Shown: piece by piece, positions 1 to 7,994 of the stretch
Layout: each line of letters starts with the position of its first letter
Numbering within the stretch: position 1 is the stretch's first letter
Source of the DNA: an uncultured Collinsella sp.
Lineage (GTDB): Bacteria; Actinomycetota; Coriobacteriia; Coriobacteriales; Coriobacteriaceae
Assembly (NCBI GenBank): GCA_900754445.1
Contig: CAAECW010000075.1
Location: 1-8,026, forward strand
Length of the DNA: 8,026 bases
Reading direction: 5' to 3'
The notes under the pieces: generated by a model
Databases searched by the model: none
Told to the model about the DNA's origin: nothing
What the model saw: only the letters and a program-made list of their open reading frames with translations
Position numbers and translations under genes: made by a program

Positions 1-894
1 ACCAAACTCCTGGAGCAAGTCGAGCGCGGGTCCGGAGTACCCAAAGACATCCTCCACGCCGATCTTCTTCATGGGAACCGGGTGGTTTTGGACCAAGACG
101 TCGGCAACGGCATCGCCCAGGCCACCGATCACGGAGTGCTCCTCGACGGTCACGACGTGGCCGGTCTTGGTGGCGCTCTTGACGATCAGGTCGGCATCGA
201 TGGGCTTGATGGTGTGCATGTTGATGACCTCGGCATCGATGCCCTCGGCAGCAAGCTGCTCAGCGGCCTCGAGCGCCTCGCCGACCATCAGGCCGCAGGC
301 GATGATGGTGACGTCGGCGCCTTCACGCATGACGATACCCTTGCCTACCTCGAACTTGTAGGTCTCGGGGTCGTTGATAACCGGCGAGGCTAGACGGGCG
401 AAGCGCATATACACGGGGCCGTCGCACTCGTAGGCGGCGCGCGTCACGGCGCGGGCCTCGACATCGTCGGCGGGAACAATCACGGTCATGCCGGGGATGA
501 CGCGCATCAGGGCGATATCCTCGCAGCACTGGTGCGTGGCGCCGTCCTCGCCCACCGAGATACCGGCATGCGTGGCACCGATCTTAACGTTAAGGTGCGG
601 ATAGCCGATGGAGTTGCGGACCTGCTCAAAGGCGCGGCCAGCAGCGAACATGGCAAAGCTGCTCGCGAAGGCGACGCGGCCGGTGGTTGCGATACCGGCG
701 GCAACACCCATCAGGTTGCTCTCGGCAATGCCCACATCGAAGAAGCGGTCGGGACAGGCTGCCTTGAACTTGCCGGTCTGCGTGGCGGCGGCCAGGTCGG
801 CGTCGAGGACCACAAAGTCGTCGTGCTCGTTGGCGAGCTCGACGAGGGCCTCGCCGTAGCTTACGCGCGTGGCGATTTTCTTGACGTCTGCCAT
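1..894 (-). CDS. Transketolase, C-terminal subunit (partial, 3' end cut by window edge)
   Basis: This encodes the C-terminal half of a split transketolase, carrying the pyrimidine-binding domain and the C-terminal domain. With the N-terminal subunit encoded just upstream it should form the cytoplasmic thiamine-diphosphate enzyme that moves two-carbon units between ketose and aldose phosphates in the non-oxidative pentose phosphate pathway. I read 298 residues, open to base 1. The family is usually about 310 residues, so only the last few are missing. Visible landmarks are the start MADVKKIATRVSYGEAL, the segment FDVGIAESNLMGVAAG (residues 52-67) with the expected catalytic Glu at 58, THAGISVGEDGATHQ (108-122) lining the active site, and a C-terminal-domain segment VTVEEHSVIGGLGDAV (248-263). 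The ATG at 894 lies one base after the stop of the upstream subunit and is preceded by GGAGAGGAG seven bases away, so the two are almost certainly one operon. A 1-deoxyxylulose-5-phosphate synthase half is the main look-alike, but the split arrangement and lengths fit transketolase. Confidence 0.95.
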   Translation of the reverse strand, partial: MADVKKIATRVSYGEALVELANEHDDFVVLDADLAAATQTGKFKAACPDRFFDVGIAESNLMGVAAGIATTGRVAFASSFAMFAAGRAFEQVRNSIGYPHLNVKIGATHAGISVGEDGATHQCCEDIALMRVIPGMTVIVPADDVEARAVTRAAYECDGPVYMRFARLASPVINDPETYKFEVGKGIVMREGADVTIIACGLMVGEALEAAEQLAAEGIDAEVINMHTIKPIDADLIVKSATKTGHVVTVEEHSVIGGLGDAVADVLVQNHPVPMKKIGVEDVFGYSGPALDLLQEFG

Positions 895-895
895 C

Positions 896-1726
896 CTAGA
901 GCTCCTCTCCGGCGGCCGTGAGCTCTGCCATGGCCTGCTCAAACTGTTCATCGTTGGGGGCCTTACCGTGCCAACCCACCTGGTTCTCCATAAAGGAGAC
1001 GCCCTTGCCCTTCGTGGTCTCGGCGATAATGGCGGTCGGCTGACCCTTGGTAGCGCGGGCCTCGGCAAAAGCGGCGCGAATCTGATCGAAGTCGTTGCCG
1101 TCAGCGAGCTCCACCACATGGAACTTGAAGGCGCGGAACTTGTCGGCGAGCGGCATGGGGTCGTTGACCTCCTCGACGGGACCGTCGATCTGCAGGCCGT
1201 TGTGGTCGACGATCACGCAGAGGTTGTCGAGCTGCTGGTTGCCGGCAAACATGGCGGCCTCCCAGACCTGGCCTTCCTCGCTCTCGCCGTCGCCCAGCAG
1301 GGCGTACGTGCGGTAAGTATCGCCCCAGTGCTTGGCGGCAACGGCCATGCCCACGGCGGCGGAGATGCCCTGGCCGAGCGAACCGGTGGACATGTCGACG
1401 CCCGGGGTGTCGTTCATGTTGGGATGGCCCTGCAGGTGGCTGCCGATATGGCGCAGCGTCTCGAGGTCCTCCTTGGGGAAGAATCCGCGCTCGGCGAGCG
1501 CGGCGTACAGACCAGGCGCGCAGTGACCCTTGGAAAGCACGAAGCGATCGCGGTCGGCCTTGCGGGGGTCGGCCGGGTCGACGTTCATTTCCTCAAAGTA
1601 CAGATAGGTCATGATGTCGGCAGCGCCGAGCGAACCGCCCGGATGGCCGGACTTGGCAGCGTGCACGCCGGTGACGATGCCCTTCCTTACCTCGTTGGCA
1701 ACCTTTTTGAGCTCTTCGTCGCTCAT
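896..1726 (-). CDS. Transketolase, N-terminal subunit
   Basis: This encodes the thiamine-diphosphate-binding half of a split transketolase, 276 residues, a normal length for the N-terminal subunit. Seen in the sequence are SGHPGGSLG (26-34) with the substrate/cofactor His at 28, SKGH (65-68), HPNMNDTPGVDMSTGSLGQG (101-120), the metal and diphosphate motif that opens GDGESEEGQ (145-153) and reaches its Asn in VDHNGLQIDG (173-182), and TTKGKGVSFME (237-247) followed by His253. These match the family's catalytic layout, and no expected residue appears lost. The ATG at 1726 is preceded by AAAGGAAGG, a good ribosome binding site. The stop TAG is one base before the start of the C-terminal subunit, so the two chains should be made in equal amounts and assemble. 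A separate AT-rich leader with a candidate promoter lies upstream, which suggests the pair is transcribed independently of the yitT-like gene before it. Confidence 0.96.
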   Translation of the reverse strand: MSDEELKKVANEVRKGIVTGVHAAKSGHPGGSLGAADIMTYLYFEEMNVDPADPRKADRDRFVLSKGHCAPGLYAALAERGFFPKEDLETLRHIGSHLQGHPNMNDTPGVDMSTGSLGQGISAAVGMAVAAKHWGDTYRTYALLGDGESEEGQVWEAAMFAGNQQLDNLCVIVDHNGLQIDGPVEEVNDPMPLADKFRAFKFHVVELADGNDFDQIRAAFAEARATKGQPTAIIAETTKGKGVSFMENQVGWHGKAPNDEQFEQAMAELTAAGEEL

Positions 1727-1811
1727 TGTGCCTTCCTTTCATCCTCTTTAGACAAGATGCGCACGGCACAGAAGGTCGTCCCAACCCAGCCGCGATGCAC
1801 GTACGCCATTC

Positions 1812-1840
1812 ATTATGCTGGAAACTGGAAGCTTTACCAG
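1812..1840 (-). promoter_or_regulatory. Candidate sigma-70-type promoter of the transketolase operon
   Basis: On the minus strand there is a -10-like CATAAT (1812-1817) with a weak -35-like CTGGTA (1835-1840) separated by exactly 17 bases. It sits in the most AT-rich part of the gap between the yitT-like gene and the transketolase genes and would give a leader of about 80 nt. The -10 matches consensus at 5 of 6 positions, the -35 at only about 3, so this is a plausible but unproven site. Confidence 0.4.
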
Positions 1841-1933
1841 AGTATTTATCATTATTTGAGCAATTTAGCAGGCAGAACCGCTGATGAAACGGTTTACCAA
1901 TGTGAACGTCTTTTGGATGGAACGCAGTCGACC

Positions 1934-2824
1934 CTACGCGTTAATGTCCTTGAAGCCCTCGCCGAAGGTTTCCGTGACGTCGGCCACGGTCACGATGGCG
2001 CGCGGGTCGCGCTCGCGCACGATCGTCTTGAGCGTGTTGAGCTCGCGACGACTCACGATTACCATGATCACCGGCTTCTCGGCACCCGAGTACATGCCGG
2101 TCGCCTTAAACTTGGTGCAGCCGCGACCCAGGCCATACATGATGTCGGCCGCGATATCGGGAAACTTGTCCGAGATGATGAGTACCATACGGCGCCTGTT
2201 GCCGCCGTCGACCACGGCATCGATCACGTAGCCGCTAATGACCATCGAAAGGCCCGCATACAGCGCGTTTTCGACCGAGAAGACCGGGGCCGACAGCGCG
2301 CACACGGCAACGTCGATCGCCATGACGGTGGAGCCCACCGGTAGTGACGTATTGCGCGAGATAATCTGACCGATGGTGTCAGAGCCGCCAGTGTTGGCAC
2401 CGGCTCGCAGCACCATGCCGTAGCCGATGCCCGTGATAATGCCGCCCCACATAGCGGGCAGCATTAGGTCGGCATGTGCCAGCGGCGCCACAAACGGAGC
2501 GAACAGGTCGGTGAAAAAGCCCAGCAGCACAAAACCCGTCGCCGTCTGCACCACGTAGAACATGCCGCCCTCGCGCATAACGACCAGCAGCAGCAAGGCG
2601 TTCATCACGATGGTCTGGATACCGACAGGCAGCGAGATGCCATGAGACGCACCGACTGCCTGGATAATGGTGGCGAGACCCGTAACGCCGCCGGCGGCAA
2701 GGCCGTTGGGAATCAGAAACAGGTCCGTCGCGATAGCTGCCAGGGCGCAGCCCAGCATAATCTTGGGCAAGTCATGAAAGAAGTTCAGCGAAAGAATGCG
2801 CTTGATGTCCAGACGATATGCCAT
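1934..2824 (-). CDS. YitT-family (DUF161 + DUF2179) membrane protein
   Basis: This is an integral membrane protein of the YitT family, whose transported substrate or role is not firmly known. It has 296 residues from the chosen start, the usual family size. After a short basic N-terminus there are about five to six hydrophobic segments, roughly residues 22-40, 43-58, 68-83, 88-105, 122-140 and 165-205. The glycine-rich family signatures NGLAAGGVTGLATII (40-54) and GANTGGSDTIGQII (142-155) lie in them. The last ~85 residues are a soluble DUF2179 domain, seen as GRGCTKFKATGMYSGAEKP (233-251) and ending VTETFGEGFKDINA. I chose the ATG at 2824 because GAGGGAGG stands four bases upstream. A GTG at 2848 is in frame but lies inside the terminator hairpin of the preceding gene and has no ribosome binding site. 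The gene follows prfB by 130 bp, and whether it has its own promoter is unclear. Confidence 0.92.
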   Translation of the reverse strand: MAYRLDIKRILSLNFFHDLPKIMLGCALAAIATDLFLIPNGLAAGGVTGLATIIQAVGASHGISLPVGIQTIVMNALLLLVVMREGGMFYVVQTATGFVLLGFFTDLFAPFVAPLAHADLMLPAMWGGIITGIGYGMVLRAGANTGGSDTIGQIISRNTSLPVGSTVMAIDVAVCALSAPVFSVENALYAGLSMVISGYVIDAVVDGGNRRRMVLIISDKFPDIAADIMYGLGRGCTKFKATGMYSGAEKPVIMVIVSRRELNTLKTIVRERDPRAIVTVADVTETFGEGFKDINA

Positions 2825-2836
2825 GCTGCCTCCCTC

Positions 2837-2865
2837 AAAAAAGCGCACCCAAACGAGTGCGCTTT
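2837..2865 (-). terminator. Intrinsic terminator after prfB (possible attenuator of the yitT-like gene)
   Basis: On the minus strand a perfect 9-bp stem (AAAGCGCAC / GTGCGCTTT, 8-nt loop) is followed directly by further T residues, giving a run of six counting the stem's last bases. It lies about 90 bp after the prfB stop. The T-run is only a few bases before the GGGAGG ribosome binding site of the yitT-like gene, so any transcript entering that gene from upstream must pass this hairpin. Confidence 0.85.
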
Positions 2866-2884
2866 GAACTTCTTGCTGTATTCG

Positions 2885-2890
2885 ATTCTA
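2885..2890 (-). promoter_or_regulatory. Possible -10 element for the yitT-like gene
   Basis: A TAGAAT hexamer (5 of 6 to the -10 consensus) lies on the minus strand between the prfB stop and the terminator hairpin. No good -35 is visible 16-18 bases upstream (GTGGTA is the best). If it is used, the transcript would begin about 10 bases before the hairpin, making the hairpin the start of the yitT leader. Confidence 0.25.
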
Positions 2891-2954
2891 CCGATTCACC
2901 GAGCAAATACCACCCCTGCGAAGTGTTTGCATCGACCCGGAGCCCACCATGTGC

Positions 2955-4102
2955 CTAGGCGCCTGAGCCTTCCGCATCGGCGTTGCCAGTCGCCCAGCGA
3001 TGGTAGCCGATCACAAACGGATCCAGATCGCCATCGTCGAGAACGGCCTCGACGTTGCTGGTCTCCACGCCCGTACGCAGGTCCTTGACCATCTGATACG
3101 GGTAGAGCACGTAGCTGCGAATCTGGTTGCCAAAACCGATCGTAGTCTTCGGCCCGCGAATCTCGTCGAGCGCCTCGGCGCGCTTCTCGAGCTCGATCTC
3201 GTACAGACGGGCCTTGAGAATCTGCATGCACGCGGCCTTGTTTTGAATCTGGCTGCGCTCGTTTTGGCAAGTGACAACGATGCCGCTGGGAAAATGCGTC
3301 ACGCGTACGGCGGAGTCGGTGGTGTTGACGCCCTGGCCGCCCGGGCCGCTCGCGTGATACACGTCCACGCGGATATCGTCGGGACTAATCTCGATGTCGA
3401 TATCGTCAGGCAGCACGGGGATGACCTCGACGCCGGCAAACGTGGTCTGGCGGCGCTTCTTGTCGTCGGTGGGGCTAATGCGCACCAAGCGGTGCACACC
3501 GGCCTCGGCACGCAGCATGCCAAACGCGTCCTTGCCCTCGACGGTAAAGGTCGCACGGTCGATGCCGATGACCTCAGCCGCGGGGCAGTCGTTAATGGTG
3601 ACCTTCCAGCCGCGACGCTGGCAGTACTTCATGTACATCTTAAAGAGCATGAAGGTCCAGTCCTGCGCCTCCAGGCCACCCTGTCCGGGCTTGATGGTCA
3701 CAATCGCGTCGCCGTGATCGAACTCACCGGTAAACCAGCTCGAAAGCTCGAGCTCGTCGATAGCGCGGGCCAGGCGTTCTGCCGTAGCGGCAGCCTCCTC
3801 GCGCAACGCGGCGGCATCGGGGTCGTCGCCCATCTCCTCGGCAAGCTCCAGCGCCGCGCGGGCATCGGAAAGCTCGCCGCGCGCGGTATCCACGGCAGCG
3901 ATATCTTCCTTGGCTCGAGCGATCTCCTCCATGGTGGCGCGAGCGGCGTCGGCGTCATCCCAAAAGCCGGGGGCCACGCTTTTGGCCTCGAGCTCGGACA
4001 CGCGGGTACGCTTCTCGTCCAGGTGGAGATACGACTCGACCTCGCCGAGCCGGTCCGCAAACGCGTCCAGCTCGGCGGGCGTTACCTCTAAAGCCTCGGC
4101 CA

Positions 4103-4103
<1 letters not shown>
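2955..4103 (-). CDS. prfB: Peptide chain release factor 2 (RF2)
   Basis: RF2 enters the ribosomal A site at UAA and UGA stop codons and triggers release of the finished protein. At 382 residues it is slightly longer than the common ~365. Domain 1 is a predicted coiled coil (about 10-115). The peptidyl-transferase motif GPGGQG is intact (253-258, GGQ at 255-257). The codon-recognition loop reads RISPTDDKKRRQTTF (208-222): the usual RF2 tripeptide SPF is SPT here, and the usual His before Thr is Gln. The C-terminus has the typical NQIRSYVLYPYQMVKDLRTGVETSNVEAVLDGD-like block, seen at 326-359. The gene is continuous: around residues 25-30 (SYLHLDEK) there is no CTT TGA C slippery stop, so the programmed frameshift that controls RF2 in many bacteria is absent. 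The ATG overlaps the secA stop (TAATG), with AGGA seven bases upstream inside secA, which points to coupled translation. Confidence 0.97.
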
Positions 4104-6910
<2,807 letters not shown>

Positions 6911-6930
6911 GTGGTTTTCCTTTTTGGCCA

Positions 6931-6957
6931 TCGCCCACGCCATGCAGCCTTGGGCGA
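6931..6957 (-). promoter_or_regulatory. Hairpin in the secA leader
   Basis: TCGCCCA (6931-6937) and TGGGCGA (6951-6957) form a perfect 7-bp stem with a 13-nt loop just upstream of the secA ribosome binding site (AAGGA, 6918-6922). It leaves that site unpaired. The same segment contains the alternative ATG at 6943 in its loop, which argues against that start. A regulatory role is only a possibility. Confidence 0.35.
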
Positions 6958-7004
6958 GTTAAACACAGATAAATGTACTTTAGCCAAACGAGGCGCGGCC
7001 TATA

Positions 7005-7020
7005 CGGTCGACCTCGACCG
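7005..7020. promoter_or_regulatory. Operator-like dyad upstream of secA
   Basis: CGGTCGA and TCGACCG are perfect inverted 7-mers separated by two bases. They lie about 95 bp upstream of the secA start, next to TATAGG on the minus strand. Short GC-rich dyads of this kind can arise by chance in this base composition, so a protein-binding role is tentative. Confidence 0.25.
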
Positions 7021-7039
7021 CCACGTAATAACTACGACC

Positions 7040-7076
7040 AACCTGCCAAAAAGGGACTGGTTTATTTTGGCAGGTT
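7040..7076. repeat. Palindrome with AACCTGCCAAAA arms (REP-like)
   Basis: AACCTGCCAAAA (7040-7051) and TTTTGGCAGGTT (7065-7076) are perfect 12-bp inverted repeats around a 13-nt loop. The left flank extends the half-site to CCAACCTGCC, which is also the half-site of the larger palindrome at 7107-7173. It lies in the gap between rpmE and secA and codes for nothing I can recognise. It resembles the repetitive extragenic palindromes mobilised by IS200-like transposases, but no transposase is in the window. Confidence 0.6.
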
Positions 7077-7106
7077 TTATCTGGGCAAACGCTGTCTCTC
7101 TGCCAT

Positions 7107-7173
7107 TTGGTGCAAGCCAACCTGCCCCCTTCGCACCAATCTGGTGCAATGGGGACAGGTTGGCTTGCACCAA
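7107..7173. repeat. 67-bp nested palindrome (REPIN/MITE-like element)
   Basis: The outer arms TTGGTGCAAGCCAACCTG (7107-7124) and their exact inverse (7156-7173) form an 18-bp perfect stem. Inside it, after one mismatch, four C-G pairs follow, then a loosely paired step, and the centre is GCACCA-ATC-TGGTGC (7133-7147). The whole element is symmetrical about base 7140 with only four mismatched pairs in 33. The right arm ends exactly where the U-tract of the rpmE terminator begins. The motif GGGGACAGGTT (7151-7161) recalls GGGGACAGG-type REP sequences known from other bacteria (from memory). I see no target-site duplication. It is non-coding. Confidence 0.7.
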
Positions 7174-7216
7174 TAAAAAGAAAAGGGCCGCGCACCCAAA
7201 CGGATGCACGGCCCTT
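7174..7216 (-). terminator. Intrinsic terminator of rpmE
   Basis: On the minus strand a 12-bp stem (AAGGGCCGTGCA / TGCGCGGCCCTT, one G-U pair, 10-nt loop, 7183-7216) is followed by TTCTTTTTATT. It starts about 35 bp after the rpmE stop. Its loop and descending arm share the 13-mer CGTTTGGGTGCGC with the terminator after prfB. Confidence 0.9.
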
Positions 7217-7251
7217 ATGCCATGAATGTGAGCGATTCCGCGGCGAGTTAT

Positions 7252-7677
7252 TTACTCAGCAGCCTCGGTGGTCTCGGCCTCAGCAGCGGCCTCCTCGACG
7301 GGAGCCTCTGCGGGAGCCTCGGCGGCCTGCTTGGCAGCCTCCTCGGCGAACTTAGCGGCACGCTTAGCCTTCTCGGCAGCCTTAGCCTCAGCGGCGACCT
7401 TGCGAGCGGCCTCGGCCTCAGCAGCCTTGGCGGCCTTGGCAGCCTTGGCCTCCTCAGCCTTCTTGAGCTGGGCGGCAGCGGCGCCACCGAACTTGTCGGC
7501 GAAGCGCTGGACGCGTCCACCGGTGTCGACGAACTTCTGCTGGCCGGTGTAGAACGGGTGGCACTCGTTGCAAAGCTCGACCTTCATCTCGGACACGGTA
7601 GCGTGCGTCTTGAAGGTGTTGCCGCAGGAGCACGTCACCGTGCACTCGACATACTGGGGATGGATACCCTGCTTCAT
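7252..7677 (-). CDS. rpmE: 50S ribosomal protein L31, zinc-binding type, with long C-terminal tail
   Basis: L31 sits on the central protuberance of the large ribosomal subunit and helps bridge it to the small subunit. Residues 1-66 are a typical L31: MKQGIHPQYVE, the zinc ligands Cys16, Cys18, Cys36 and Cys39, HPFYTGQQKFVDTGGRVQRF (40-59). This is the Cys-containing (zinc-using) type. The family is usually 66-85 residues, but here there are 141: residues 66-141 form a low-complexity tail, first Ala/Lys/Glu-rich and probably helical (67-120), then acidic with Pro (121-141). The tail is in frame, uses the same GC-rich codons as the rest, and is closed by TAA, so it appears genuine. The ATG at 7677 has AAGGAG upstream (TAAGGAGTCCTACC). 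The gene has its own candidate promoter, structured leader and terminator, so it is probably a single-gene transcript. Confidence 0.96.
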   Translation of the reverse strand: MKQGIHPQYVECTVTCSCGNTFKTHATVSEMKVELCNECHPFYTGQQKFVDTGGRVQRFADKFGGAAAAQLKKAEEAKAAKAAKAAEAEAARKVAAEAKAAEKAKRAAKFAEEAAKQAAEAPAEAPVEEAAAEAETTEAAE

Positions 7678-7699
7678 GGTAGGACTCCTTATTAGTCAG

Positions 7700-7748
7700 G
7701 CGCTGGTTACCGATCAGCGCATAAGGCGTCTTGGTTTCCGACCAAGAC
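7700..7748 (-). promoter_or_regulatory. Two-hairpin rpmE leader, candidate L31 autoregulatory RNA
   Basis: In the rpmE 5' leader, GTCTTGGT-CGGAA-ACCAAGAC (8-bp perfect stem, 7728-7748) is followed by GCGCTG-ATCGGTAAC-CAGCGC (6-bp perfect stem, 7700-7720), then 9 bases to the ribosome binding site AAGGAG. Neither hairpin has a U-tract, so control would be at translation rather than by termination. Ribosomal-protein leaders upstream of L31 genes have been described in several lineages, as I recall including Coriobacteria. That this is one of them is an inference. Confidence 0.55.
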
Positions 7749-7761
7749 AACAAACTCGGCT

Positions 7762-7790
7762 ATGGTACCACGGCGTCGAGCGTCCCACAA
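7762..7790 (-). promoter_or_regulatory. Candidate rpmE promoter
   Basis: On the minus strand TTGTGG (7785-7790) and TACCAT (7762-7767) are separated by 17 bases, and a TGG immediately before the -10 gives an extended -10. Transcription would begin near 7755, a few bases before the first leader hairpin. The hexamers are 3 of 6 and 4 of 6 to consensus, so this depends mainly on spacing and position. Confidence 0.45.
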
Positions 7791-7870
7791 AAGGTTCACG
7801 GTCTTTTCGGAACGACACGAATCTGACCCATCGAAACACATCTCCACCGTTCCTTCAACTGGGAAAATGC

Positions 7871-7903
7871 CGTCCCCGGGGCCTGAGAAGGGCCCCGGGG
7901 ACG
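7871..7903. repeat. Perfect 13-bp GC-rich inverted repeat (hairpin)
   Basis: CGTCCCCGGGGCC (7871-7883) and its exact inverse (7891-7903) flank the 7-nt loop TGAGAAG. Neither strand has a proper U-tract: minus continues GCATTTTCCC, plus continues TTCGACTG. It lies about 80 bp upstream of the candidate rpmE promoter in a stretch with no gene. It could be part of a small RNA, a terminator of unusual type or a structural repeat, and I cannot tell which. Confidence 0.6.
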
Positions 7904-7966
7904 TTCGACTGACTGCGGGAACGGCCTTTCCGCTCAATGTGTTCGGCTGAGATCGGAAATCAACCA

Positions 7967-7985
7967 AACTGAACCAGGTTCAGTT
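7967..7985. promoter_or_regulatory. 19-bp operator-like dyad
   Basis: AACTGAACC-A-GGTTCAGTT is a perfect 9-bp inverted repeat about a single central base, typical of a site for a dimeric helix-turn-helix repressor. It partly overlaps TTGACA on the plus strand (7984-7989), but no -10 follows at a normal distance. The GAAC/GTTC half-sites are three bases apart, not four as in the LexA boxes of Gram-positives. The regulated gene is not obvious. Confidence 0.45.
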
Positions 7986-7994
7986 GACATGGTT

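Noticed and set aside
1593..1784. 63-codon minus-strand frame starting just upstream of the transketolase start
   Set aside because: It overlaps the conserved N-terminal subunit out of frame and is Arg-rich, as expected of a shadow frame.
1876..1894. AACCG/CGGTT inverted repeat before the transketolase genes, as terminator of the yitT-like gene
   Set aside because: The 5-bp stem with a 9-nt loop is weak and has no U-tract; it is within chance expectation.
869..2344. 491-codon plus-strand open frame opposite the transketolase and yitT-like genes
   Set aside because: It spans two genes and a promoter region with no domain similarity; it is an antisense shadow.
3000..4091. 363-codon plus-strand open frame opposite prfB
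   Set aside because: Antisense shadow of a conserved gene, with no motif of its own.
6911..7225. 104-codon plus-strand open frame in the secA-rpmE gap
   Set aside because: It runs through both palindromes and the rpmE terminator, so it is composed of structural DNA, and it lacks a ribosome binding site.
7749..7790. Possible T-box riboswitch (GTGGTACC next to a hairpin before rpmE)
   Set aside because: Only part of the T-box consensus is present, no stem I or specifier loop is visible, and the following gene is neither an aminoacyl-tRNA synthetase nor an amino-acid gene.
7707..7967. 86-codon minus-strand frame upstream of rpmE
   Set aside because: It begins with TTG, has no ribosome binding site, and reads through the GC hairpin, the candidate promoter and the rpmE leader.
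7967..7985. LexA/SOS box
   Set aside because: GAAC and GTTC are separated by three bases instead of four, and no DNA-repair gene is adjacent.
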